From the NCBI GenBank assembly GCA_017442855.1, contig JAFSPM010000018.1, positions 62,001-126,000 on the forward strand: DNA of 64,000 nt, written 5' to 3'. Below the pieces are notes generated by a model. That model was not told the DNA's origin and did not search any database. It was given only the letters and a program-made list of their open reading frames with translations. Positions 36,455 through 46,369 of the stretch are shown piece by piece. This DNA comes from Bacteroidaceae bacterium (GTDB lineage Bacteria; Bacteroidota; Bacteroidia; Bacteroidales; Bacteroidaceae). Position 1 is the stretch's first letter, and each line of letters begins with the position of its first letter. Both the position numbers and the translations under genes were made by a program.

Positions 36455-36529
36455 TCGGGGTACCAAGATTCGAACTTGGGACCCCCTGCTCCCAAAGCAG
36501 GTGCGCTAACCGGACTGCGCTACACCCCG
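36455..36529 (-). tRNA. tRNA-Pro (anticodon TGG)
   Basis: 75 nt on the minus strand. Acceptor stem CGGGGTG / TACCCCG with discriminator A. The anticodon arm is CCTGC, loop TTTGGGA, GCAGG, giving TGG at positions 34-36. The T arm is CCAAG TTCGAAT CTTGG. CCA is not encoded. Confidence 0.96.
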
Positions 36530-36552
36530 AAGGCTTTTTTAGAAAAGCGTTG

Positions 36553-36584
36553 CAAAGGTAAAACTTATTTTTTATACGTGCAAG
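36553..36584 (-). promoter_or_regulatory. Promoter of tRNA-Pro
   Basis: TACCTTTG (36553-36560, minus strand) with TTG about 21 nt upstream (36582-36584), 23 nt before the tRNA 5' end. Confidence 0.6.
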
Positions 36585-36637
36585 CGTTCTCTCACTTTTT
36601 TTCAAAAAAAAACTAATGTTGTACTAACAAACCTCAT

Positions 36638-38437
36638 CTAATACTTATCTATTTCTGTCTTTACATTATTTACAAACGTGGATGCAGATACAGCTGGCAA
36701 CAACGTTTCATCAAATGTACTAAGTATCTTATCTAATCGCTTCAAAGCAGTTGGCTTCAACTCTTTTCGAAGTATTTTAATCTTTTCAAAATCTTGAATA
36801 CCAGATACCAAGCGTTCAAATCGAATACTGGTACGTGCTCCCGGATACACCAGATATGTATCACCAGCAGCCCAGGTAATATAACGGCTATCAAGCAAGG
36901 GCTCTTGTACCCAACTATTGAAAGCCCAACGCAGATACCCATCCAAATTTGATTTCACTGCATATAATCCCAACCATTCAGCCTCAGCAGGAGCGCTAAA
37001 CGTAAATGTATTGGGGTATGCTTCTGCACAGCATGTATAGAATGTTGTTATCTTTCCTTCTTTACGACGTTTCTCGATAATATCATCAGCCCATTTTTGG
37101 CTCATTGTGATGCAATAATCATTGAGTTCATCTACCAACTCATCATAAAGATTGCCAGCCATTGAAATCTTAAATTCAGGATCAGCCTTGCGAATCACTT
37201 TTAATGTCTTTAACATTACATCGATTGATCTCTCATCCATGGCTATATGGGTTATGTTGAACCATCCTTTCTCACGCAAATGTTTAGCAAAGGCAGAAAG
37301 CATAGCAGTCCACATCTCATCGTAGGCAGCATCACCAGGTTCGGCATGTAAGTATTTAAAAGAGTTGGTGGCCTGATCAAAGTATTGGAAGGATAACGCC
37401 CATGGAACCATTGAATAGCAACCGATCTCTTTCGTGACCCCCATGTCCATCATGAACTGCACCCACTTGTCAAACACGGCGAAATCAAAAGTCCAGGTGC
37501 CATCGAGTTTCTTAATCCATGTAACCATCGACTCGAAATAGTCGAACGTCTGGCCATTCCATGGTTTGTGCATAATTGAAGCAGTGATAACTTTTCCACC
37601 AGCCTGTTGATACAGTTTCATAATAGGTTTCATCGCTTCCATATGAGCATCACTCCATGGTTCCACTTGGTAATAACGTGCTATTGCATAAGGATTCTGC
37701 CACAAATCAAGATGATAAGTCCAATCTTCAGGTGAAGGCAACACATGATTCTTTACATGCAGTCTAAGCGTTAACTTGTCTAAGACATTATTACCATCCT
37801 TAATAGTCACAGTTCCTACATAATCGCCAGCTATAATATCTTGCGGCACCCATACACGTATCCATCCTGCTTGAGTATTATATGCCTTGACTTCTATTTC
37901 AGTTGCTAAGTGATCAATTATATCAGCTACTAACGTAGAATCCCACATAGTTGCATCTGAGCGATTACTGCAACCACTTTTTCCATCTTTATTCAATTCA
38001 TCAGTCATGACATAACGAACAAATCCTTTCAACAATCGATCCTGACCAATGATTGTCCCTTGTCGGGAAACAAGATCTGATACTTCAAACATTAAGTTTT
38101 GGATATGCTTATTTCCATACACCACAAACTGCGCATGAACCCTTTCTCCTTTCCAAGCTGTTACATCTATTGACTTTGTCTGCAAAACCTGTGGTGGCTC
38201 TTCTTGTTTATAGCGCACATCAATAGAGCCCCAGAAAACATGCTTACCTTCTATACCATTCCATAATTCATAGTTGACTGGCAAAGGATTCTCAAGCTCA
38301 TGATAGTCTTTAAGTGGATATTGGGACTGTCCTGTATTTCTACCAGTATGTGTAACCCCATAATTCTGTGCTATGACACCATAAGATGAAAAAAGTAGCA
38401 AAGTAACAAACAGATATTTAACGATATAACGATCCAT
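36638..38437 (-). CDS. DUF4091 (glycoside-hydrolase-like) exported protein
   Basis: 599 aa with signal peptide (IVKYLFVTLLLFSSYGVIAQ). The N-terminal beta-sandwich (residues about 60-215) is followed by a TIM-barrel-like region (WTYHLDLWQNPYAIARYYQV, ITHIAMDERSIDVM) and the C-terminal DUF4091 signature (YLVYPGARTSIRFERLVSGI then QDFEKI). Such proteins occur in polysaccharide-degrading Bacteroidetes; the activity is not established. It is probably monocistronic, having its own -7 box, with the tRNA-Pro promoter downstream. Confidence 0.82.
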   Translation of the reverse strand: MDRYIVKYLFVTLLLFSSYGVIAQNYGVTHTGRNTGQSQYPLKDYHELENPLPVNYELWNGIEGKHVFWGSIDVRYKQEEPPQVLQTKSIDVTAWKGERVHAQFVVYGNKHIQNLMFEVSDLVSRQGTIIGQDRLLKGFVRYVMTDELNKDGKSGCSNRSDATMWDSTLVADIIDHLATEIEVKAYNTQAGWIRVWVPQDIIAGDYVGTVTIKDGNNVLDKLTLRLHVKNHVLPSPEDWTYHLDLWQNPYAIARYYQVEPWSDAHMEAMKPIMKLYQQAGGKVITASIMHKPWNGQTFDYFESMVTWIKKLDGTWTFDFAVFDKWVQFMMDMGVTKEIGCYSMVPWALSFQYFDQATNSFKYLHAEPGDAAYDEMWTAMLSAFAKHLREKGWFNITHIAMDERSIDVMLKTLKVIRKADPEFKISMAGNLYDELVDELNDYCITMSQKWADDIIEKRRKEGKITTFYTCCAEAYPNTFTFSAPAEAEWLGLYAVKSNLDGYLRWAFNSWVQEPLLDSRYITWAAGDTYLVYPGARTSIRFERLVSGIQDFEKIKILRKELKPTALKRLDKILSTFDETLLPAVSASTFVNNVKTEIDKY

Positions 38438-38466
38438 GATATAGCTAGATTAAGGTTTGTACGCAT

Positions 38467-38474
38467 CAAAGGTA
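38467..38474 (-). promoter_or_regulatory. -7 box of the DUF4091 gene
   Basis: TACCTTTG on the minus strand, 30 nt upstream of the start codon. Confidence 0.6.
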
Positions 38475-38491
38475 AACAATTGTTTTCAAAT

Positions 38492-38530
38492 AAAAAAGCT
38501 GAGGGAGGAGAAATTCACATTCCCCCTCCC
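38492..38530 (-). terminator. Terminator of the possible small RNA
   Basis: On the minus strand GGGAGGGGGAA pairs with TTTCTCCTCCC (two G-U pairs) and is followed after CAGC by six T. Confidence 0.65.
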
Positions 38531-38598
38531 CCATTCACTACAACATCTAATTCAAAAACTTACAGAGAGATTTAATATGTTTTGCCTGTTATTTTTTC
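38498..38598 (-). ncRNA. Candidate small RNA between spt and the DUF4091 gene
   Basis: About 100 nt bounded by a TATCTTTG -7 box (38604-38611) and a terminator (38492-38530). The DUF4091 gene has its own promoter after that terminator. No ORF of note lies within it. Family is not recognised; the call rests only on the promoter and terminator pair. Confidence 0.35.
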
Positions 38599-38603
38599 TT
38601 TCG

Positions 38604-38611
38604 CAAAGATA
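38604..38611 (-). promoter_or_regulatory. -7 box upstream of the candidate small RNA
   Basis: TATCTTTG on the minus strand, 60 nt after the spt stop codon. Confidence 0.5.
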
Positions 38612-38670
38612 AACACGTTTTTTTACAAAACAAAATATTTACAGGAAAAATAATAGATATCACACATTTT

Positions 38671-39864
38671 TTAATGAATGATGTCTAAATCGCGGAAACA
38701 TTTTGCTAAATGTTCAACTGCATAGTCAATTTGTTCCTTTGTATGAGTAGCCATCAGAGCCACACGTACCAAAGTGTCTTGAGGAGCACATGCAGGTGGA
38801 ATGACAGGGTTAATGAAGATACCTTCATCGAATGCAGCCTTGGTAACAGCAAACGTCTTATAAGTATCACGAACATACAGAGGGATAATCGGCGACTGAG
38901 TATCACCTATCTCAAACCCTGCATTGCGGAACTCGTTTAAAGCATAGTTGGTAATTTCCCACAACTTCTCCTGACGTTCTGGCTCATTCTGTATAATATG
39001 AAGAGCTTCAATGGTAGCAGCTGTAGCAGCTGGAGTGCTACTAGCCTGGAAGATATAAGAGCGTGCACTATGGCGTAACGTATTAATAACGGCAGACTCG
39101 GCAGCCACAAAACCGCCCAAAGAAGCAAGTGACTTACTAAATGTACCCATAATCACATCAACTTCATCAGTTACGCCAAAATGGTCACAAACGCCACGTC
39201 CTTGCTTGCCAAAAACGCCAATTCCATGGGCTTCATCTACATAAACACAAGCATTATACTTCTTCTTCAGTCGGATGATTTCTGGCAAATTTGCCAAATC
39301 ACCCTCCATAGAGAACACACCATCAACAACAATTAATTTAATAGCATTGGGCTCACATTTCTTGAGTTCTTTCTCCAATGCTTCCATATCGTTATGCTTG
39401 TACTTCAATTGAGTGGCAAAAGAAAGGCGACGGCCATCAACTATTGAAGCGTGATCACGGTCGTCGCAAATAATATAATCCCCACGTCCAACTAACTGAG
39501 GAATAACGCCTTCGTTTACAGTGAAACCAGTAGAGAAACACATTGCTTCATCCTTACCTAAGAAGGCAGCAAGTTCTTTCTCAAGCTGAACATGTATATC
39601 AAGTGTACCATTCAACAGACGTGATCCAGCACAACCTGTACCATATTTTTTGGTCGCCTCTATAGATGCGTCAATAATTCTCTGATCATAGGTTAAGCCA
39701 GTATAGGCATTTGAGCCAAACATTAGGACTTTCTTGCCGCTCATCATGACTTCGGTGCCCTGATGACTGTCAATCTCTCGGAAATAGGGGTAAACGCCCT
39801 TAGCCTTGTAATACTGAGGTTCTTGGTATTTACCTAACTTCTCTGATAGTAAGCTCATTTTCAA
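38671..39864 (-). CDS. spt: Serine palmitoyltransferase (alpha-oxoamine synthase family)
   Basis: 397 aa fold-type I PLP enzyme. It condenses L-serine with an acyl-CoA to give the 3-ketosphinganine that begins sphingolipid synthesis, a hallmark of Bacteroidales. Motifs: VLMFGSNAYTGLTYDQRI, YGTGCAGSRLLNGTLDIHVQ, DEAHGIGVFGKQGRGVCDHF, and the PLP lysine in GTFSKSLASLGGF. 2-amino-3-ketobutyrate ligase is the closest alternative, but the SYXGL-like and GTGCAGSR motifs with this N-terminus fit Bacteroidetes Spt. It starts MKMSLLSEKLGKY, or two codons later. Confidence 0.88.
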   Translation of the reverse strand: MKMSLLSEKLGKYQEPQYYKAKGVYPYFREIDSHQGTEVMMSGKKVLMFGSNAYTGLTYDQRIIDASIEATKKYGTGCAGSRLLNGTLDIHVQLEKELAAFLGKDEAMCFSTGFTVNEGVIPQLVGRGDYIICDDRDHASIVDGRRLSFATQLKYKHNDMEALEKELKKCEPNAIKLIVVDGVFSMEGDLANLPEIIRLKKKYNACVYVDEAHGIGVFGKQGRGVCDHFGVTDEVDVIMGTFSKSLASLGGFVAAESAVINTLRHSARSYIFQASSTPAATAATIEALHIIQNEPERQEKLWEITNYALNEFRNAGFEIGDTQSPIIPLYVRDTYKTFAVTKAAFDEGIFINPVIPPACAPQDTLVRVALMATHTKEQIDYAVEHLAKCFRDLDIIH

Positions 39865-39908
39865 TAATTCTTTTAATTCAACAGATTATTTTCTACTTAA
39901 CAAGACTG

Positions 39909-39916
39909 CAAAATTA
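39909..39916 (-). promoter_or_regulatory. -7 box of spt
   Basis: TAATTTTG on the minus strand, 45 nt upstream of the spt start. Confidence 0.5.
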
Positions 39917-39970
39917 CAAAAAATAGTTTGTATCATTGCACACTTTTATAAAAAAAGTGAAAAACAAATA

Positions 39971-40576
39971 TCATTTTTTCTTCAACGATGCATTTATCGA
40001 GTCTATATATGCCAACATCTCATCTTTCCCAACTCCACTAAGAGAGGAAGTTACGAAATATGGAGGCAACTCTTCCCACTGTTCTTTCAGTTTTTCAAGA
40101 TATACTTTAATATTGCTTTCAGTTCGTGACTTAGACTGTTTATCTACTTTCGTAAAAACAATAGCAAAAGGAACCTGGTTTTCACCCAGCCAGCTCATAA
40201 AATCCGTATCTATCTTTTGCGGTTCCAGGCGGCTATCAATCAGGACAAAAAGACAGGTCATCTCCATGCGATTCTCCAGATAGGAACCAATTACACGCTG
40301 GATATTTGTGACCCCCTTTTTACTTCGATTGGCATAACCATAACCTGGTAAGTCCACCAAATACCATTGCTTATTAATTAAAAAATGATTGATAAGCATT
40401 GTTTTACCTGGAGTAGAAGATGTCATTGCCAACTTCTTAAAACCTGTAAGCATATTGATGAGGCTTGACTTCCCCACATTGCTTCTACCTATAAAAGCAT
40501 ATTCAGGGAGGCCTGTCTTTGGACATTTGTTTACGTCAGTATTACTTATAACAAATTCGGCTGTCGTTATATTCAT
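39971..40576 (-). CDS. engB: Ribosome biogenesis GTPase YihA/EngB
   Basis: 201 aa TrmE-Era-type GTPase required for 50S assembly. G1 is [13 protein letters not shown]3 DLPGYGYA, G4 TKVDK, and the G5-like region is [14 protein letters not shown]. Its ATG overlaps the lipB stop (ATGA-type), so it is coupled to lipB. Confidence 0.96.
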   Translation of the reverse strand: MNITTAEFVISNTDVNKCPKTGLPEYAFIGRSNVGKSSLINMLTGFKKLAMTSSTPGKTMLINHFLINKQWYLVDLPGYGYANRSKKGVTNIQRVIGSYLENRMEMTCLFVLIDSRLEPQKIDTDFMSWLGENQVPFAIVFTKVDKQSKSRTESNIKVYLEKLKEQWEELPPYFVTSSLSGVGKDEMLAYIDSINASLKKK

Positions 40577-41247
40577 AATTTCTTATTAAATAAACTTATC
40601 ATAATATCTGCAAGGCGATGTTTCACTTCCACCATAGGAACAAGAACTTTCAATTCTTGTACTAGGGATGTGACACCCTTATCTATAAATCCACAAGGAT
40701 TAATATAGCTGAAATAGCGAAGATCAGTATTCACATTCAGTGCCATGCCATGCATGGTGACATATCGACTGCTCCTCACTCCGATGGCACAAATTTTCCG
40801 GGCTCGAGAAGTATGAGCATCTAACCAAACACCAGTAGCTTTTTCCAACCTCATGGCTTGAATACCATAAGATGCACACAAAAGAATCACAGCTTCTTCG
40901 ATTAAAAAAACATATTCTTTTAGACCTAAACCATATCTTTCCAAATCAAGGATGGGGTAACAAACCAGCTGTCCGGGACCATGATATGTTATATCTCCCC
41001 CCCTGTTAATATGGAAATAAGAAGCTCCGATCTGTTGTAATTGCTGCTCTGATATCAGTAAGTTATTAGCCTTACCACTTCGTCCCAGCGTGTACACATG
41101 AGGATGTTCACAAAAGATAATCCTATCAACAGCTTCCAATTCTCCTGCCACCTTCTGTTCAATGCGCTGATTGAAAAGAGTCTCTTGCCTCTCCCACGCA
41201 TTAGCATAGTTTATGAGGCCCCAGTCTTCTGTTATCAGATTTCCCAT
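40573..41247 (-). CDS. lipB: Octanoyltransferase (lipoate biosynthesis)
   Basis: 224 aa from [18 protein letters not shown]. It moves octanoyl from acyl carrier protein to lipoyl domains such as GcvH; gcvP lies about 2 kb away. Motifs: [60 protein letters not shown] and the catalytic Cys/Lys region [14 protein letters not shown]. The longer in-frame extension to 41409 overlaps the divergent gene and the promoters, and is rejected. Confidence 0.95.
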   Translation of the reverse strand: MGNLITEDWGLINYANAWERQETLFNQRIEQKVAGELEAVDRIIFCEHPHVYTLGRSGKANNLLISEQQLQQIGASYFHINRGGDITYHGPGQLVCYPILDLERYGLGLKEYVFLIEEAVILLCASYGIQAMRLEKATGVWLDAHTSRARKICAIGVRSSRYVTMHGMALNVNTDLRYFSYINPCGFIDKGVTSLVQELKVLVPMVEVKHRLADIMISLFNKKL

Positions 41248-41269
41248 GCATTTTTTTGTTTTCCAATTG

Positions 41270-41277
41270 CAAAGATA
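41270..41277 (-). promoter_or_regulatory. -7 box of lipB-engB
   Basis: TATCTTTG on the minus strand, 23 nt upstream of lipB. A divergent box, TATCTTCG (41292-41299, plus strand), probably serves the DUF3298 gene. Confidence 0.55.
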
Positions 41278-41337
41278 AGAAAAATTATTCGTATCTTCGC
41301 TATCTGAATATGCATATCCATTTAAACAATTAGAAGC

Positions 41338-42186
41338 ATGAGAAAACAATATGTAAGTACATTCTGCATAATGCTTACGTTCGGCATCTTTCTCACCGCT
41401 TGCAAGCAAGAGAGCAGGCTAGCAGGCAACTTTAAGTTTGACAATATCACACTTGAAGAAAGCCAGCATCTATTCAATGATGATAGTAAGCCACAAGCAA
41501 AAATGAAGATAAACTTCTCCTTTGTAAAGGAATCTTCAGATGAAAAAATGAAAGACAGTGTTAATCACATGCTGCAAGGACTGGTATTTGGAGATAAATT
41601 CTCTATTCAGCAGCCCGAACAAGCTGTAAGACTATACGCAGACAACTATTTCTCCACCTATCATAAAGACTTGGAGCCCATGTACCGGGAAGAAAACGCT
41701 GAAATGGGTGAAGAGCCAAACGAAGTATGGTATTCCTACGAACATGAAACTGAAACCAAAGTAGAATATTACGACAAGCACCTCTTCACCTATCGTTTTT
41801 TTATGGAGGAATTCACTGGAGGTGCCCATCCTGTAAATTTTACTTATTTCCAAAACATCGACCTACGAACCTTAAAACAGATTGAGCTGAATGACCTACT
41901 CATAGGTGAATACGATGAAGAATTGACCGATATGTTGATTGCGCAACTAATGGAAGATGTAGGGGCCTCTACAAAGGAAGAGTTAGAGGAATTAGGATAT
42001 GGAACCACAGCCGATATCATACCAACAGAGAACTTCAAGTTAACACCTGGTGGTATTTCATTCCTTTATAACATTTATGAAATTGCGCCATATGTAATAG
42101 GCCCCGTGGAAATTGATTTGAGTTTTAAGCAGCTCGATCCCATCTTGAACACGGAGTATATGGTTGTTAAAGAACTAAGAAAATAA
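41338..42186 (+). CDS. DUF3298-domain lipoprotein
   Basis: 282 aa. Lipoprotein signal MRKQYVSTFCIMLTFGIFLTAC with Cys22. The C-terminal DUF3298 (RsiV-like) domain shows FFMEEFTGGAHPVNFTYFQN, LRTLKQIELNDLL, FKLTPGGISFLYNIYEIAPY and GPVEIDLSF. The function of such lipoproteins is not known; in RsiV the domain binds lysozyme, but that cannot be transferred here. It is 11 bp upstream of rsmG. Confidence 0.82.
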   Translation: MRKQYVSTFCIMLTFGIFLTACKQESRLAGNFKFDNITLEESQHLFNDDSKPQAKMKINFSFVKESSDEKMKDSVNHMLQGLVFGDKFSIQQPEQAVRLYADNYFSTYHKDLEPMYREENAEMGEEPNEVWYSYEHETETKVEYYDKHLFTYRFFMEEFTGGAHPVNFTYFQNIDLRTLKQIELNDLLIGEYDEELTDMLIAQLMEDVGASTKEELEELGYGTTADIIPTENFKLTPGGISFLYNIYEIAPYVIGPVEIDLSFKQLDPILNTEYMVVKELRK

Positions 42187-42197
42187 TTATTGTATTG

Positions 42198-42833
42198 ATG
42201 GATAAATATCAATGGAAAATAATTAGCAAGTATTTCGAAAGACTGACAACGGAGCAAGAACATCAGTTTGAAGCCTTGGGCGCTTTATACGAAGATTGGA
42301 ATGCTAAGATAAATGTGATTTCCCGCAAGGATATCGACAATTTGTACGAGCATCACGTGTTACATTCGTTGGGCATTGCTAAAGTCATCAGCTTCAAACC
42401 TGGTACCAAGGTCATGGACTTAGGATCAGGAGGAGGATTTCCCGGCATACCATTAGCTATTTTATTTCCTGAGGTAGAGTTTCACCTGATTGACAGTATA
42501 GGCAAGAAAATACGCGTGGCTGCCGAAATCAGTCAAAGCATCGGCTTGAAAAATGTTTCATTTGCCCATGAAAGAGCCGAGGAAGAAAAAGATAAGTTCG
42601 ACTTTGTAGTAAGTCGTGCTGTTATGCCATTGGATGATTTGGTAAGACTTTCCAAGAAGAACATAAGCAAAAAACAACAAAATGCCCTACCTAACGGCAT
42701 TGTATGCTTAAAAGGAGGAGAACTTCAACGAGAGATTACACATCTCAAAGACAGAAGTCTTATTTGGAATCTATCTGACTTTTTTGATGAAACTTATTTT
42801 GAAACAAAAAAAGTAGTATTTACAGCAATATGA
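42198..42833 (+). CDS. rsmG: 16S rRNA (guanine-N7)-methyltransferase RsmG
   Basis: 211 aa from ATG at 42198 (MDKYQWKIISKYFERL). SAM-binding motif VMDLGSGGGFPGIPLAI, then FDFVVSRAVMPL and CLKGGELQREI. It methylates G527 of 16S rRNA. The stop overlaps the next start (ATGA), indicating coupling to the MBL hydrolase. Confidence 0.95.
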   Translation: MDKYQWKIISKYFERLTTEQEHQFEALGALYEDWNAKINVISRKDIDNLYEHHVLHSLGIAKVISFKPGTKVMDLGSGGGFPGIPLAILFPEVEFHLIDSIGKKIRVAAEISQSIGLKNVSFAHERAEEEKDKFDFVVSRAVMPLDDLVRLSKKNISKKQQNALPNGIVCLKGGELQREITHLKDRSLIWNLSDFFDETYFETKKVVFTAI

Positions 42834-43471
42834 AAATCAAGAGGTTTGAATTTAACATGTTCCCGGTAAACAGCTATGTGTTGTGGGACGATACCCATGA
42901 AGCGGTACTGATTGACCCTGGATGTTATTACGAAGAAGAAAAGACCGCCTTGAAGGATTATATTAACAGCAATGAGTTAGTAGTGAAGCACCTACTTAAC
43001 ACTCACCTGCATATAGATCACATCTGTGGCAATCCTTTTTGCGAAAGAACCTTTGGCGTGAAAAGCGAGGCTCATGAGGCCGACCTCTTTTGGATTGAGG
43101 AGGCTCCCAAACAAAGTCGTATGTTTGGTGTAAGGTTGGATCAAGTTCCTTCCCCTCCCGCTGTTCATTTGCATGAAGGAAATATCGTCACATTTGGCAA
43201 TACCAAACTGGAAGTAATACATGTTCCAGGTCATTCACCCGGTAGCATTGTATTCTATTGTGCGGCAGACAATTGCCTATTCTCAGGAGACGTACTATTC
43301 CAAGGCAGCATAGGACGTGCCGACTTAGCAGGTGGTAATTTTGACACACTGATAGAAGGCATTTGTGCTAAATTATTCGTCCTACCTGACGACACCATTG
43401 TTTACCCTGGACATGGAGCACCAACCTCTATTGGCATCGAGAAAACAGAAAATCCATTTTTCAGGATATAA
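42830..43471 (+). CDS. MBL-fold metallo-hydrolase (glyoxalase II-like)
   Basis: 213 aa. Metal-binding motif THLHIDHICG (residues about 58-67), later ligands HVPGHSPGSIVFY, FSGDVLFQGSIGRADL and VYPGHGAPTSIG. The sequence resembles YcbL-type glyoxalase II proteins that hydrolyse thioesters such as S-lactoylglutathione; the natural substrate in this glutathione-poor phylum is uncertain. It overlaps rsmG by four bases. Confidence 0.9.
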   Translation: MKIKRFEFNMFPVNSYVLWDDTHEAVLIDPGCYYEEEKTALKDYINSNELVVKHLLNTHLHIDHICGNPFCERTFGVKSEAHEADLFWIEEAPKQSRMFGVRLDQVPSPPAVHLHEGNIVTFGNTKLEVIHVPGHSPGSIVFYCAADNCLFSGDVLFQGSIGRADLAGGNFDTLIEGICAKLFVLPDDTIVYPGHGAPTSIGIEKTENPFFRI

Positions 43472-43516
43472 CCATTCTCCGAAGTTAGTAAAAACTATTA
43501 TAACCTAAGAACTAAA

Positions 43517-46369
43517 ATGAAAACTGACCTTTTGGTAAATCGTCATGTCGGTATTACAGAAACCGACGAGCAGCTAATGCTGCAAAAAATAGGAGTAAAA
43601 AGCATTGACGAGCTCATTGACAAGACTATCCCTAGTGATATCCGTATTAAACAACCGCTAGACTTGCCCGAAGCTATGACTGAATATGAGTTTGCCAAGC
43701 ATATTAATGAATTGGCTGCCATGAACAAGTTATTCACAACCTACATTGGAATGGGTTGGTATAACACCATTACGCCAGCTGTCATTCAGCGTAACGTATT
43801 GGAGAATCCGGTATGGTACACTTCATATACTCCTTATCAATCTGAGGTCTCTCAAGGCCGACTGGAAGCATTGATTAATTTCCAGACAGCCATCACCGAT
43901 CTGACGGGCATGCCTCTCGCCAACTGTTCACTATTGGATGAGGCAACAGCAGCTGCTGAAGCAGTAACGATGATGTACAACATCCGTTCTCGCGCTCAAC
44001 AGAAATCAGGCGCAAACGTGGTTTTTGTGGATGAAAGTATCTTCCCACAAACCTTGGCTGTAATGAAGACACGTGCCATTCCTCAAGGAATTGTTATTAA
44101 GACAGGAAGCTATAAGACAGTCACTTTTACATCTGATATATTTGCTTGCATCATTCAGTATCCAAATGCTGACGGAAATGTAGAAGATTATCGTGCATTT
44201 GTTGAACAAGCACATGCTGCTGACTGCAAAGTAGCCGTTGCTGCTGACATACTGAGTTTAGCATTGTTAACCCCTCCTGGAGAATGGGGTGCTGATATTG
44301 TGTTTGGTAGCTCTCAACGATTAGGTACACCTATGTATTATGGTGGTCCTTCTGCGGCTTATTTCGCTACTCGCGATGAGTACAAGCGTCAGATGCCAGG
44401 ACGTATCATTGGTTTGTCAAAGGATAAATACGGAAAAACCTGCTTCCGCATGGCTTTACAAACTCGAGAGCAACATATCAAACGCGAGAAAGCCACCTCT
44501 AACATCTGCACATCACAGGCTTTGTTAGCCAGCATGGCTGGTTTCTATGCTGTTTATCACGGACAGGAAGGCATTCGCACCATCGCCGAGCGCATCCATA
44601 GTATTGCTTCGTTGGTAGCAGAAAAGCTAGAGTCCTATGGCTACAAGCAGTTTAACGAGCAATATTTCGATACGCTTCACCTGGCACTGCCTAAGGGAAC
44701 AACTGGTGAGCAATTAAAAGCCGTAGCTCTACAGCATAAGGTGAATCTGCACTACTTCAGTAACGGACATGTAGGTTTAAGCATAGACGAAACAACTGAT
44801 ATCACAGCTGTTAACGAACTGCTTCGTATCTTCGCCACAGCTGCACAGCATGAGTTTGAAGCTATTGATGACGTTCCTGTTGTTAATAATATTAATAAGG
44901 TGTTATTACGTACGTCACCCTACTTGACACATGAGGTGTTCCAAAAATATCATACCGAGATGGAAATGATGCGTTATATCAAACGCCTTGACCGCAAAGA
45001 TATCTCACTCACGCACTCCATGATTTCATTAGGTTCTTGCACCATGAAGATGAATCCTGCCTCAGAAATGCTTCCTTTAAGTAAATCTGAGTTCGCCAAC
45101 CTTCATCCTTTGGTGCCAGCTGATCAAGCTGCTGGTTATCGCAAGCTGATAGAGAACCTCAGCGAAGAGTTGCAAATCATCACAGGGTTTGATGGTGTAA
45201 CCTTACAACCCAACTCTGGTGCTGCTGGCGAATATACTGGCTTACGCATCATCCGCTCATACATGGAGAGCATCGGACAAAGCCAAAGAAACATCGTACT
45301 GATTCCTGCTTCTGCACATGGCACCAACCCTGCATCAGCAGTACAGGCTGGCTTTACCCCTGTTACCGTAGCTTGCGATGAGAAAGGTAATGTAGATCTG
45401 AATGACTTGCGCGAGAAAGCAGAAGTCAACAAGGAGGTATTAGCTGCTTTGATGATTACCTATCCATCTACGCATGGTATCTTCGAGGTAGAGATCAAGG
45501 AAATATGTAATATCATCCATGCCTGTGGCGCACAGGTATATATGGATGGTGCCAATATGAATGCTCAGGTGGGCATTACCAATCCTGGTACTATCGGCGC
45601 CGATGTTTGCCATTTGAACTTGCACAAGACCTTCTCTTCTCCTCACGGAGGTGGTGGCCCTGGCGTAGGTCCTGTGTGCGTAAAGCAGCACTTGGTTCCA
45701 TTCTTACCTGGCCATCCTCTCTTTGGCAATGCAGCCAATGAGGTAGCAGCTGCTCCGTTTGGCAGTGCAGGCATCTTGCCTATAGCTTACGGTTATATTC
45801 GCATGATGGGTACAGAAGGTTTGACCCGTGCCACTAAGATAGCTATCCTGAGTGCCAACTATATGGCTGCATGTCTTGAAGACACCTACGGCATCGTTTA
45901 CCGTGGTGTAAATGGTTATGTCGGACACGAGATGATTCTGGATTGCAGAAAACTACATGAGGAGGTAGGCGTAAGCGAAGCTGATATTGCCAAGCGATTG
46001 ATGGACTATGGATATCATGCCCCTACCCTTTCATTCCCTGTTCATGGAACATTAATGGTGGAACCTACCGAGAGTGAAAGTTTGGCAGAACTGGATAACT
46101 TCATCGAGGTGATGCAGGCCATCTGGCAGGAGATTGAGGAAGTAAGAAACGGCATAGCTGACAAAGCAGATAATGTGTTGATAAATGCTCCTCATCCTGA
46201 ATACGAGGTGGTAGCCAACGAATGGAATCACAGCTACTCGCGTGAGAAAGCTGCTTATCCAATAGAGAGTGTAAAAGAAAACAAGTTCTGGATTAATGTG
46301 GCTCGTGTAAACGACACGTTGGGTGACCGTAAGTTACTAAGCACTCGCTACCAATCGTTTGAAGAATAA
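43517..46369 (+). CDS. gcvP: Glycine dehydrogenase (decarboxylating), P protein
   Basis: 950 aa fused P1-P2 protein. It decarboxylates glycine with PLP and passes the aminomethyl group to lipoyl-GcvH. The PLP lysine is in HLNLHKTFSSPHGGGGPG (C-terminal half). Other motifs: TYIGMGWYNTITPAVIQRNV, SLGSCTMKMNPASEMLP and the Gly-rich PNSGAAGEYTG. The other gcv genes (T, H) are not in the window. No glycine riboswitch is visible in the 45-bp gap upstream. Its stop abuts that of the converging YigZ gene. Confidence 0.97.
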   Translation: MKTDLLVNRHVGITETDEQLMLQKIGVKSIDELIDKTIPSDIRIKQPLDLPEAMTEYEFAKHINELAAMNKLFTTYIGMGWYNTITPAVIQRNVLENPVWYTSYTPYQSEVSQGRLEALINFQTAITDLTGMPLANCSLLDEATAAAEAVTMMYNIRSRAQQKSGANVVFVDESIFPQTLAVMKTRAIPQGIVIKTGSYKTVTFTSDIFACIIQYPNADGNVEDYRAFVEQAHAADCKVAVAADILSLALLTPPGEWGADIVFGSSQRLGTPMYYGGPSAAYFATRDEYKRQMPGRIIGLSKDKYGKTCFRMALQTREQHIKREKATSNICTSQALLASMAGFYAVYHGQEGIRTIAERIHSIASLVAEKLESYGYKQFNEQYFDTLHLALPKGTTGEQLKAVALQHKVNLHYFSNGHVGLSIDETTDITAVNELLRIFATAAQHEFEAIDDVPVVNNINKVLLRTSPYLTHEVFQKYHTEMEMMRYIKRLDRKDISLTHSMISLGSCTMKMNPASEMLPLSKSEFANLHPLVPADQAAGYRKLIENLSEELQIITGFDGVTLQPNSGAAGEYTGLRIIRSYMESIGQSQRNIVLIPASAHGTNPASAVQAGFTPVTVACDEKGNVDLNDLREKAEVNKEVLAALMITYPSTHGIFEVEIKEICNIIHACGAQVYMDGANMNAQVGITNPGTIGADVCHLNLHKTFSSPHGGGGPGVGPVCVKQHLVPFLPGHPLFGNAANEVAAAPFGSAGILPIAYGYIRMMGTEGLTRATKIAILSANYMAACLEDTYGIVYRGVNGYVGHEMILDCRKLHEEVGVSEADIAKRLMDYGYHAPTLSFPVHGTLMVEPTESESLAELDNFIEVMQAIWQEIEEVRNGIADKADNVLINAPHPEYEVVANEWNHSYSREKAAYPIESVKENKFWINVARVNDTLGDRKLLSTRYQSFEE

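Noticed and set aside
36372-36495. Upstream extension of glpD
   Set aside because: The extension would run through the tRNA-Pro gene and its terminator; the FAD motif sits at the normal distance from the ATG at 36372.
43472-43516. Glycine riboswitch upstream of gcvP
   Set aside because: Only 45 bp separate gcvP from the MBL gene, and none of the conserved aptamer elements is present.
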